A stretch of 14,367 bases of DNA, from positions 1 to 14,367 of the forward strand of contig JACMQP010000199.1 in assembly GCA_014376915.1 (NCBI GenBank), written 5' to 3'. Positions 1 through 5,942 of the stretch are shown piece after piece (the stretch's first letter is position 1; every line of letters begins with the position of its first letter). The notes below the pieces were generated by a model. That model made no database searches and had not been told where the DNA came from. It saw nothing but the letters and a program-made list of their open reading frames with translations. The stretch is from Ramlibacter sp. (lineage in GTDB: Bacteria; Pseudomonadota; Gammaproteobacteria; Burkholderiales; Burkholderiaceae). The position numbers and the translations under genes were made by a program.

Positions 1-334
1 CCAGGCCGACAGCCCGCGCTGCGATCATGAAGTAGGCGCCGCCGAGCGTGCCGTTGCGGCTGGCGGTGGCTTGCGCAAGTGCGGCGTTGCCTTCGAAAGT
101 TTCCCTGGCGCCAGGCTGGTGCCAGACCTGCGGCATGTGTTCGTAGAACTGCGTGTCGTTCGCCACGATCACCGTGACCGGCGCGTCGCGCGTCTTGTCC
201 AGGTCGCCCGCGCCGAGCGCCATCTGTTTGCCCATTAGGACAGGGCGCGACGGGTAGGCGCTGCGGGCAACCGCCGACGCATGGCCGAGCACGGCGGCTG
301 CCAGCAACGCCGCGGCAACGAGCAGTTTTCCCAT
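1..334 (-). CDS. Chimeric open frame: Bug-receptor signal peptide fused to a HadB/RutE-type nitroreductase (partial, runs off the window)
   Basis: The frame starts at ATG 334 and stays open to base 1 (111 residues visible). Residues 1-24 are a signal peptide (MGKLLVAAALLAAAVLG...), followed by RSAYPSRPV, the standard mature N-terminus of Bug/TctC tricarboxylate-type receptors. The expected next motif (R-L-V-V-P-F-x-P-G-G) is absent. From about residue 37 the protein instead resembles the middle of the HadB/RutE nitroreductase subfamily: GDLDKTRDAPVTVIV, then QFYEHMP, then SRNGTLGGAYFMIAARAVGL. The roughly 65 N-terminal residues of a HadB/RutE protein, including the early FMN-binding part (K-W-G-P-T-S-A-N), are missing. 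The join lies near 225-240. A Shine-Dalgarno-like GGAAAGG overlaps the end of the SnoaL-like gene, whose stop is 3 bases upstream. I infer a deletion that joined two same-strand genes. The reductase half would be exported and incomplete, so probably inactive. ATG 235 or 223 could start a truncated reductase. Family assignments rest on remembered motifs. Confidence 0.7.
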   Translation of the reverse strand, partial: MGKLLVAAALLAAAVLGHASAVARSAYPSRPVLMGKQMALGAGDLDKTRDAPVTVIVANDTQFYEHMPQVWHQPGARETFEGNAALAQATASRNGTLGGAYFMIAARAVGL

Positions 335-337
335 CCC

Positions 338-943
338 TTACCTTTCCAGCGCGCCGCCGGCCAGCCAGAGCGCGCCGCGCCGGTACAGCTGCTCGACCAC
401 CGGGCCCTTGAGCATCGGCATGTCCATCTTGACCGTGTAGCCGATGCGGGTCTGGATATAGGCCAGGTGCCGATAGCCCTCGGGGAATTTCGCCAGGGCG
501 GCGGCGTCGAGATCGAGGCTGGCGCCGGGATCGACCGGGTCGATCCGGTCCTTCTCGTAGATCGGCTGGCGGTGCAGCAGCTTCCACTCGCCTTCGTGCT
601 TGACGACGAAGTCGTAGAAGCGACCGGTGCAGACAACGTCGCACAGCACCCCCTCGACCATGCCACGCTGCGAGATCGTCATCTTGGTCTGCCCGATCGC
701 GCGGTCGCCAGCCACCTCGACCGCCGAGCCGCCCAGAAAGTGCAGGATGCTCACGCCCTTGGCCCACCCCTCCTGCGTCACGCGAATGAAGTCGTTGAAC
801 GGCCCCTGGAACCAGGTCGCCATCATCACGCCATCCGGATGCCACACGGTGGCGAAGCGCTCCCAGTCGCCGGCGTCGCGCCACACCGCCCAGCGCTCCA
901 CCATGCGGCGCACCAGCAGTTCATCGGTCAGGTCGTCGTTCAT
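338..943 (-). CDS. SnoaL/NTF2-like domain protein
   Basis: 201 residues, ATG at 943, TAA at 338. The N-terminal half has the NTF2-like pattern of polyketide-cyclase, scytalone-dehydratase and ring-dioxygenase-beta relatives: an N-terminal helix (DELLVRRMVERWAVWRDAGD), then WERFATVWHPDGVMMATW, then a strand pair ending in GRFYDFVVKHEGEWKLLHRQ. Such proteins act as small dehydratases, cyclases or isomerases, or only bind ligands; the substrate here is unknown. The tail of about 60 residues is longer than a minimal SnoaL domain (usually 120-150 residues). The start is set by the ATGA overlap with the stop of the Dabb-like gene (940-943), which implies translational coupling. The same frame stays open far upstream, but that part overlaps two better genes. 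As the fourth gene after an intradiol dioxygenase it probably handles a ring-cleavage product or its precursor. Family call fairly sure, function inferred. Confidence 0.82.
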   Translation of the reverse strand: MNDDLTDELLVRRMVERWAVWRDAGDWERFATVWHPDGVMMATWFQGPFNDFIRVTQEGWAKGVSILHFLGGSAVEVAGDRAIGQTKMTISQRGMVEGVLCDVVCTGRFYDFVVKHEGEWKLLHRQPIYEKDRIDPVDPGASLDLDAAALAKFPEGYRHLAYIQTRIGYTVKMDMPMLKGPVVEQLYRRGALWLAGGALER

Positions 944-1290
944 GCCGAGGTCTCCCGGTTGTGGCTGGCGCTGGGGGCTGGCCGCGGCGGCGCCAGCGCG
1001 AAGTCCACCTGGTAGCGGGCGGTGCGCAGGTCGCCCAGCTCGCGCTTCACCCGCAGGTGCTCGGGATGGCTGGCATAGGCGTCGAGTGCGGCCTGACTTT
1101 CGAATTCGGAGTAGAGCACCACGTCGCAGGCGTAGTCGACCCGGCTGGTGTCGATGCCGACCTCGATATGCAGCAGACCCGGGATGCGGCCGCGCAGGCT
1201 GGCAAAACTGCTTTGCAGCTGCGCGATGGCGCGCGCCCTGGCGCCCGGCGTGTCGCCGCGCACGTTCCACATGACGATGTGCTTGATCAT
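940..1290 (-). CDS. Dabb (stress-responsive alpha/beta-barrel) domain protein
   Basis: 116 residues. It opens with MIKHIVMWNVRGDTP, typical of Dabb proteins (normally M-I-K-H-I-V-x-x-K). A helix (ARAIAQLQSSFASLRGRIPG), a strand (LHIEVGIDTSR), the D-V-V-L-Y-S-E-F strand and the family signature ALDAYASHPEHLRV follow. Dabb domains are ferredoxin-like dimeric barrels related to YciI, EthD and muconolactone isomerase. Some act as small cyclases or isomerases, others are of unknown function. The start overlaps the YciI-like stop (ATGA, 1287-1290) and the stop overlaps the SnoaL-like start (940-943), so it sits inside a coupled chain. The last 15 or so residues (PPRPAPSASHNRETSA) are proline/serine-rich and probably disordered. 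Role beside the dioxygenase is inferred: processing of a ring-opened acid. Confidence 0.85.
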   Translation of the reverse strand: MIKHIVMWNVRGDTPGARARAIAQLQSSFASLRGRIPGLLHIEVGIDTSRVDYACDVVLYSEFESQAALDAYASHPEHLRVKRELGDLRTARYQVDFALAPPRPAPSASHNRETSA

Positions 1291-1586
1291 GGCGCGAAGC
1301 CGGCCTTCTGGGGCCAGAGATTGGTGAAGGCGTGAACGGCGGTACTGGCATACAGGCCGCCCCGGGTGAAGGGCTCGGCCGCGAGCCATGCCTGCGCCGC
1401 CTCGCGCGACGGGAAGTCGATCGCCAGCAAGCTGCCCAGCATCTGCTGGCCGTCATCGGTGGTGAACGGGCCGGCGAAGGCAATCCGGTCGGCCACAGCC
1501 GCCAGGTAGGCCTTGTGCTCGGGCCGCAAGCGCTGGCGCAGTTCGGCGGCGCCGGGCCTGTCCATCAGGATGAAGGTGTAGATCAT
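1287..1586 (-). CDS. YciI-like protein, possible TftG-type dehydrochlorinase or isomerase
   Basis: 99 residues covering the whole YCII fold: MIYTFILMDRPGA at the N-terminus, R-x-x-H in LRPEHKAYL, the glycine turn FAGPF, SLLAIDFPSREAAQAWLAAEPF, and a final strand AVHAFTNLWP. The conserved aspartate (D9) and histidine (about H24), proposed as the acid-base pair in this family, are present. The ATG at 1586 overlaps the dioxygenase stop (ATGA, 1583-1586). Established knowledge: TftG, a YciI-family protein of the 2,4,5-trichlorophenoxyacetate pathway, removes HCl from 5-chlorohydroxyquinol just before the hydroxyquinol 1,2-dioxygenase step. Direct adjacency to such a dioxygenase makes a similar dehalogenase or isomerase role attractive, but this is inference; many YciI proteins have no known reaction. 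Confidence 0.85.
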   Translation of the reverse strand: MIYTFILMDRPGAAELRQRLRPEHKAYLAAVADRIAFAGPFTTDDGQQMLGSLLAIDFPSREAAQAWLAAEPFTRGGLYASTAVHAFTNLWPQKAGFAP

Positions 1587-2425
1587 GGGCCGGCTTTCGC
1601 GCAGGGGTTCAGCACGAAGTCGTACTCCAGCAGGTAGGTTCCATCGGCCTGCTGGCGCCAGTCGGCGACCAGCGATTCGCGCACGCCGAACACGGCGTCC
1701 GAATCGAGGTACTGGTCGCCACTGCGGAACACATGGGTCACCAGCCGCTCATAACCGTCGGCCACGATCATGAAGTGCAGGTGGGCAGGCCGCCAGGGAT
1801 GGCGGCCGGTGGCCTGCAGCAACTCGCCCACCGGGCCGTCGTGCGGGATCGGATACGACTCGGCCAGCACGCTGCGGAAGGCGAAGCGGCCGTCCGGGCC
1901 GGAACGCAGCACGCCGCGCGCCTGGTGGTGATCCAGGCCCTCGTACTGCACGTCGTAGTTGCCCTGGGCGTCGGCCTGCCAGACCTCCACGGTGGCGCCG
2001 GCCACGGGCTTGCCGTCCAGGCCCAGCACGCGGCCAAGCACCAGGCAGGGCTCGCCCGCAGCGCCGTTGGCGATGTCGGCGCCGTTCTCGTACTGCGGCG
2101 CCCCTTCAACGTGGAACGGCCCGAACACAGTGGCCTCGGTGCAGCCCTGCGGCTTGTCGTTGTTCATCGCCACGGTGAGCATCGACAGGCCCAGCGTGTC
2201 GGACAACAGGATGAACTCCTGGCGCCTGTCGGTGGTCTTGTGGCCGACCTCGGTCAGGAACCGGATGCCCTGGAGCCACTCATCCTCGGTCAGCCGCACG
2301 TCGCGGGCGAAGGCATGCAGGTGCTGCACCAGGCTGGTCATGACTTCGCGCAGCCGTGCGTCGGGCGTGCCCGCCAGCCGCGCGATAACGGCCTGGGTGA
2401 TGTTGTCCTGAGTGAGATTGCGCAA
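1583..2425 (-). CDS. Intradiol ring-cleavage dioxygenase, probably hydroxyquinol 1,2-dioxygenase type
   Basis: 280 residues from a TTG start at 2425. GGAGG lies 5 bases upstream, and the resulting N-terminus, MRNLTQDNITQAVIARL, matches the family. An upstream ATG at 2548 would add 41 basic residues unlike the family and would use up the promoter region. The N-terminal helical dimerisation domain contains RRQEFILLSDTLGLSML, followed by EATVFGPFHVEGAP. The beta-sandwich carries all four Fe(III) ligands: Y157 (GNYDVQ), Y191 (ESYPIPHDGPVG), H215 and H217 (HPWRPAHLHFMI). These enzymes add O2 between the two hydroxylated carbons of catechol or hydroxyquinol, giving muconates or maleylacetate, in the cytoplasm. 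The long N-terminal linker domain and the sequence favour hydroxyquinol over plain catechol, but substrate specificity is not proven. It heads the four-gene coupled operon and is divergent from a LysR regulator that probably controls it. Confidence 0.93.
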   Translation of the reverse strand: MRNLTQDNITQAVIARLAGTPDARLREVMTSLVQHLHAFARDVRLTEDEWLQGIRFLTEVGHKTTDRRQEFILLSDTLGLSMLTVAMNNDKPQGCTEATVFGPFHVEGAPQYENGADIANGAAGEPCLVLGRVLGLDGKPVAGATVEVWQADAQGNYDVQYEGLDHHQARGVLRSGPDGRFAFRSVLAESYPIPHDGPVGELLQATGRHPWRPAHLHFMIVADGYERLVTHVFRSGDQYLDSDAVFGVRESLVADWRQQADGTYLLEYDFVLNPCAKAGP

Positions 2426-2594
2426 GAAGCCTCCGGCGCAGCACAGTCGCTGCCGGTCGAATTTAGGAGAGCGGCGGCGCTTGCGGAAGACCGGGGACGC
2501 AAATGACTTTTTCGCGCAGCGGAACACTGGCCGGCCCAGGCGCGACAATCGCCAGCAGGAACATTCAAAAAAAGCCGACTGGCAGGAGAAGCGC
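2426..2594. promoter_or_regulatory. Divergent promoter/operator region between dioxygenase operon and LysR regulator
   Basis: This 169-base gap separates two genes that both start with TTG and both have strong Shine-Dalgarno sequences (GGAGG at 2431-2435 read on the minus strand, AGGAG at 2584-2588 on the plus strand). It contains an inverted repeat TTGCG-N12-CGCAA at 2481-2502, a candidate LysR-type operator. On the minus strand a weak -10-like TAAATT (2460-2465) lies 17 bases from TTCCGC, which overlaps the repeat. This would put the operator at the -35 region of the dioxygenase promoter. A run of seven A at 2576-2582 may add bending. Promoter boxes are poor matches; the operator is a guess from symmetry and position. 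Confidence 0.45.
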
Positions 2595-3524
2595 TTGGAT
2601 CGCTGGACCGAAATCGAACTGTTCGTGCAGGTGGCAGAGACCGGCAGCCTGAGCCGCGCCGCCGAGGCGCTGGAGCTGTCGAACGCCGCCGCCAGCCGTC
2701 ACCTGTCGGCGCTGGAGCAGCGGCTGGGCGCGCGGCTGGTCGAGCGCAACACCCGCCGGCTGTACCTGACCGACACCGGCACCGAGTTCTTCGCGCGGGC
2801 CCGGGCCATCCTGGCAGACCTGAAAGACGCGGAATCGGCGGTGAACGCCACGGCGCTCAACCCCACCGGCATGCTCCGGATCACGGCCTCGCTGTCGTTC
2901 TCGATGCACCACGTGGCGCCGCTGCTGCGCGAATACACCCAGCGCTACCCGAACGTGCAGGTCCACGTGGAGGCCGCCAACCGCTACCTGGACATCATCG
3001 ACAACAACATCGACGTCGCCATCCGCACCCGCGAATACGAGCCGGACTCGAACATCACGATCCGGCGGCTGGCCGAAACGCGGCGCATCCTGGTGGCGTC
3101 GCCGCGCTACTTCGCCCAGCACGGGCGGCCGGCCAGCCTCGAGGACCTGCAGCGTCACAAGCTGCTGCTCTACGTGCACGCGAACAACCCGAACGAGTTG
3201 CGCTTCAGCCGCCAAGGGCAGACGACGGCCGTCGCCGTGCACGGTCTGCTGGAATCGAACGACGGACAGATTTTGCGCGCCGCCGCGCTCGACGGGCTGG
3301 GCATCCTGGTGCAGCCGACCTACATCGTCTACGACGACATCGTGGCCGGCCGGCTGGTGCCGGTGCTGGACGAGTGGGACCTGCCGCGGCTGATGATCAA
3401 CCTGGCTTACCCCAGCCGCAAGCACCTGTCGGCGAAAGTGCGGACCTTCATCGACTTCATCGCCGAGCACTTCGGCCGGATGGAATACCAGCGGAAGTGG
3501 ACCGGGCGCTTCAACGTGTATTGA
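2595..3524 (+). CDS. LysR-family transcriptional regulator
   Basis: 309 residues from TTG 2595, with AGGAG 6 bases upstream. The start MDRWTEIELFVQVAETGSLS is typical of LysR proteins. The winged helix-turn-helix covers about residues 3-60 (RAAEALELSNAAASRHLSALEQ as recognition region, then LVERNTRRLYLTDTG). A linker helix (FFARARAILADLKDAESAV) leads to a substrate-binding domain from about residue 90. That domain includes the subunit features DIIDNNIDVAIRTREYEPDSNITIRRLAETRRILVASPRY, seen in the CrgA/DmlR-like subgroup. The protein ends in the usual basic tail. No frame upstream of the TTG looks like LysR, which supports this start. The divergent arrangement suggests it controls the intradiol dioxygenase operon, with an aromatic intermediate as likely inducer, and its own gene. 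The DNA target is inferred. Confidence 0.93.
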   Translation: MDRWTEIELFVQVAETGSLSRAAEALELSNAAASRHLSALEQRLGARLVERNTRRLYLTDTGTEFFARARAILADLKDAESAVNATALNPTGMLRITASLSFSMHHVAPLLREYTQRYPNVQVHVEAANRYLDIIDNNIDVAIRTREYEPDSNITIRRLAETRRILVASPRYFAQHGRPASLEDLQRHKLLLYVHANNPNELRFSRQGQTTAVAVHGLLESNDGQILRAAALDGLGILVQPTYIVYDDIVAGRLVPVLDEWDLPRLMINLAYPSRKHLSAKVRTFIDFIAEHFGRMEYQRKWTGRFNVY

Positions 3525-3598
3525 GCGGCCGCGCCCTTTCTGTCGAGTTTCCGTCCTACAGGCGGGTTGAATTTCGTTGCATAGGATGAGCCGCCTCA

Positions 3599-4894
3599 AT
3601 GCCTGCCAACATGAAAGTCAAGAAAAAAGTGGTCCTCTGGTTTGTCGCCGGCCTTGCAACGGCACTGCTCCTGACGCTGCTGGTCATCAACCTCTCCTCG
3701 AGCGAGAAGAAGATCGATCGGCAGCTGCAGCGCCACTACGGCTCGGCCGACCCCCAGTTCCAGTACGAGATGGGGACGCTGCTCGGTCCGCCCATCATCG
3801 ACGGCAACCGCTACAAGACGCTGGTCAACGGCGTGCAGATCTTCCCTTCGATGCTGGAGGCGATCGGCTCCGCCCGCAAGACGATCAACTTCGAAAGCTA
3901 TATTTACTGGTCGGGCGAGATCGGCCAGAAATTTGCCGACGCCCTGGGCGAACGGGCTCGCGCCGGAGTCAAGGTCAACGTGCTGCTGGACTGGGCCGGC
4001 AGCGCGAAAATCGACAAGAAGATGCTGGAGAACCTCAGGGCCTCCGGCGTCAGGCTGGAGCGGTTCCACAAGCCGTCCTGGTACCACCTGGGCCGCCTGA
4101 ACAACCGCACCCACCGCAAGCTGCTGGTTGTCGACGGCGCGGTCGGCTTCACCGGCGGTGTCGGCATCGCGCCGCAGTGGGAGGGCAATGCGCAGGACAG
4201 CGACCATTGGCGTGACAGCCATTTCCGGGTGGAGGGACCGGTGGTGGCGCAGATGTAATCGGTATTCGTCGACAACTGGACCAAGGCATCGGGCGAAGTG
4301 CTGCACGGCCCCGCGTACTTTCCGCCGCTGGCCAGGGTCGGCGAGCAGCGGGCCCATATGTTCTCCAGCTCGCCGACCGGCGGCGCCGAGAGCATGCAGC
4401 TGATGTACCTGATGGCCATCACCGCCGCCGACCAGAGCATCGACCTGGCCAGCGCCTACTTCGTGCCCAACGAGCTGACACGGGCGGCCATGGTCACGGC
4501 GATGAAACGAGGCGTGAAGGTCCGAATCATCGTGCCCGGTCCGTTCACCGACGCCGATACCGTGGGCAACGCCTCGAAAGCGACCTGGGGCGAGCTGCTG
4601 GACGCGGGCGCGAAAATCTACGAGTACCAGCCCACCATGTACCACTGCAAGGTGATGGTGGTGGACGGCCGCATGTCCTCGGTCGGGTCGACCAACTTCG
4701 ACCAGCGTTCCTTCAGCCTCAACGACGAAGCCAACCTCAACGTCTACGAAGAAGATTTCGCCCGCGAGCAGACCCACATCTTCGAGCTGGACCTGGCAAA
4801 AAGCCGTGAATACACAGCCGCGCAGTGGCACTCGCGGCCGGCGTGGGACCGGTTCAAGGAACGCGCTGCCAGCCTGTTGTCGTCACAGCTGTGA
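3599..4894 (+). pseudogene. Phospholipase D/cardiolipin-synthase-like gene, broken by an in-frame TAA
   Basis: One frame encodes a complete two-HKD phospholipase D superfamily protein of about 430 residues, interrupted at codon 220 by TAA (4256-4258). N-terminal part: basic start, transmembrane helix about residues 11-31, then the first HKD motif THRKLLVVDG (H172, K174, D179) and HWRDSHFRVEGPVVAQM. Right after the stop the family sequence continues as SVFVDNW. The second HKD motif is YHCKVMVVDG (H349, K351, D356), followed by SSVGSTNFDQRSF. Homologues usually have Gln in the M-Q-x-V-F segment, so CAA to TAA is the likely change. Intact, it would join two phosphatidylglycerols to cardiolipin, or move phosphatidyl groups, at the inner membrane. 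Both halves are otherwise undamaged, so the lesion is recent or a sequencing error. Each half has only one HKD, so independent activity is unlikely. The start could also be ATG 3611; no strong ribosome site decides. Confidence 0.88.
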
Positions 4895-4896
4895 CG
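4881..4896. repeat. 16-base perfect palindrome at the end of the phospholipase D-like gene
   Basis: CGTCACAGCTGTGACG reads the same on both strands and includes the stop codon (TGA, 4892-4894). It can form a hairpin with a 6-base stem and an AGCT loop, or be the site of a symmetric DNA-binding dimer. It is followed at once by a second GC-rich stem, so a role in ending transcription is possible. Confidence 0.55.
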
Positions 4897-4920
4897 CCGG
4901 CCCCGAGGCCCGGGGGTCGG
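4897..4920. terminator. Possible GC-rich hairpin between convergent genes
   Basis: CCCCG (4901-4905) pairs with CGGGG (4911-4915) around AGGCC. The flanking CCG (4897-4899) can pair with CGG (4918-4920) across a bulge. It lies in the 39-base gap between the convergent phospholipase D-like and FAH-family genes. No T-tract follows on either strand, so it is a weak terminator candidate. Confidence 0.3.
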
Positions 4921-4933
4921 GAGCGCCCTGGGC

Positions 4934-5812
4934 TCAGCCGTCGACAAAGCGGTTCTCGATCTCGCCCAGTCCGTCGACGGCGATCCGTACCGTGTCGCCG
5001 GCCTTGAGCCAGCTGGGGGGCGTCATTCCCATGCCGACGCCGGCCGGCGAGCCGGTGGCGATCAGGTCGCCCGGGTGCAGCGTGATGCCGCGCGACGCGG
5101 TCTCGATCAGGCTGGGCAGGTCGAAAATGAGGTCGGTGGTCAGCGCGTCCTGGCGCAGGTCGCCGTTGACCCAGCAGCGCACGCGGGTGTTGCGGCCATC
5201 GAGTTCGTCGGCCGTCACGATCCACGGACCCATCGGGCAGAACGTGTCGAACGACTTGCCCAGATCCCATTGCTGGTGGCGCATCTGCACGTCGCGCGCG
5301 GTGACGTCGTTGACGATGGTGTAGCCGAAGACGTGCGCCATCGCCTGGTCGCGCGGAATGTTCTTGCCGCCCTTGCCGATGACGATGGTCAGTTCCGCCT
5401 CGTAGTCGATCTGGGTCGAAATGGCGGCGCCGGGCAGCACCACCGCGTCCTTCGGACCGATCACCGTCTCCGGCGCCTTGGTGAAAAAGATCGGCCAGGA
5501 GGTCGTATCCGCCGCATTGTTCTTGAACACCGAGGCTTGCAGTTCCCTGGCGTGCGCGTGATAGTTGCGGCCCACGCACCACACGTTGCGCCGCGGCACG
5601 GGAATCGGCGCTTCGAGTTTGACGCCGCCCAGCGGTAGCGCGGCGCCCCGGGTGGCGGGCATGGCCGCGCCACCAGCCAGCTGCTCGATCAGCGCGAGCA
5701 TGCCGCGCTCGCCGGCAGCGGCGGGCAGGTCCAGCGCGGTGACCGTCCGGCCATCCGCAGCAAACACGCCGACGTGGCGCTGGCCCTGGTGATTGAAAGT
5801 TGCAAACCTCAT
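4934..5812 (-). CDS. Fumarylacetoacetate hydrolase (FAH) family protein
   Basis: 292 residues, ATG at 5812 with AGGAG about 6 bases upstream. A short N-terminal domain (MRFATFNHQGQRHVGVFAADG) precedes the FAH catalytic domain from about residue 75: VWCVGRNYHAHARE, FFTKAPETVIGPKDAVVLP, the metal-ligand stretch IDYEAELTIVIGKGGKNI, GYTIVNDVTARDVQ, KSFDTFCPMGPWIV, and the C-terminal LHPGDLIATGSPAGVGMG. The two glutamates of YEAEL and the aspartate of NDVTARD are the usual Mg/Mn ligands. Relatives hydrolyse or isomerise beta-diketo acids from aromatic breakdown (fumarylpyruvate, 2-hydroxyhepta-2,4-dienedioate, 2,4-diketo-3-deoxy acids); the exact substrate cannot be read from sequence. It is divergent from the tannase-like gene by 130 bases, which fits shared control in aromatic-ester catabolism, though that is inference. 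Confidence 0.92.
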   Translation of the reverse strand: MRFATFNHQGQRHVGVFAADGRTVTALDLPAAAGERGMLALIEQLAGGAAMPATRGAALPLGGVKLEAPIPVPRRNVWCVGRNYHAHARELQASVFKNNAADTTSWPIFFTKAPETVIGPKDAVVLPGAAISTQIDYEAELTIVIGKGGKNIPRDQAMAHVFGYTIVNDVTARDVQMRHQQWDLGKSFDTFCPMGPWIVTADELDGRNTRVRCWVNGDLRQDALTTDLIFDLPSLIETASRGITLHPGDLIATGSPAGVGMGMTPPSWLKAGDTVRIAVDGLGEIENRFVDG

Positions 5813-5895
5813 CGACTCTCCTGTTGCGGTGGCCGCAGACGACCCATGGCGGGAAAGTCCGGATTATCGGCTGCGTCGGGCGGCTTTTGCGGCCG

Positions 5896-5901
5896 ATATG
5901 A
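5896..5901 (+). promoter_or_regulatory. Candidate -10 box (TATGAT) upstream of the tannase-like gene
   Basis: TATGAT lies in the 130-base divergent gap, 41 bases before the chosen start at 5943. No good -35 hexamer sits 16-18 bases upstream, so an activator would be needed. If real, it favours start 5943 over the in-frame ATG at 5898, which overlaps the box. Confidence 0.3.
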
Positions 5902-5942
5902 TCGCTCTCGCGGCGCTGGCCCGCGCTCGAAGAAAGACCCCC

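Noticed and set aside
338..1483. A 381-codon open frame on the minus strand containing the SnoaL-like gene
   Set aside because: Only the last 201 codons look like a protein family. The upstream part overlaps the YciI-like and Dabb-like genes and is arginine/alanine-rich filler; the ATGA overlap sets the start at 943.
2426..2548. ATG start at 2548 for the dioxygenase
   Set aside because: It adds a basic, family-unlike extension and covers the promoter region; TTG 2425 has GGAGG at good spacing and gives the expected MRNLTQDN start.
4256..4258. Recoding (stop read-through) at the TAA in the phospholipase D-like gene
   Set aside because: TAA is not a selenocysteine or pyrrolysine codon and no read-through context is evident; a point mutation or read error is simpler.
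3596..4831. A 411-codon open frame on the minus strand across the phospholipase D-like gene
   Set aside because: It passes through both HKD motifs in antisense and shows no domain. Its openness does not argue against the plus-strand gene despite the TAA there.
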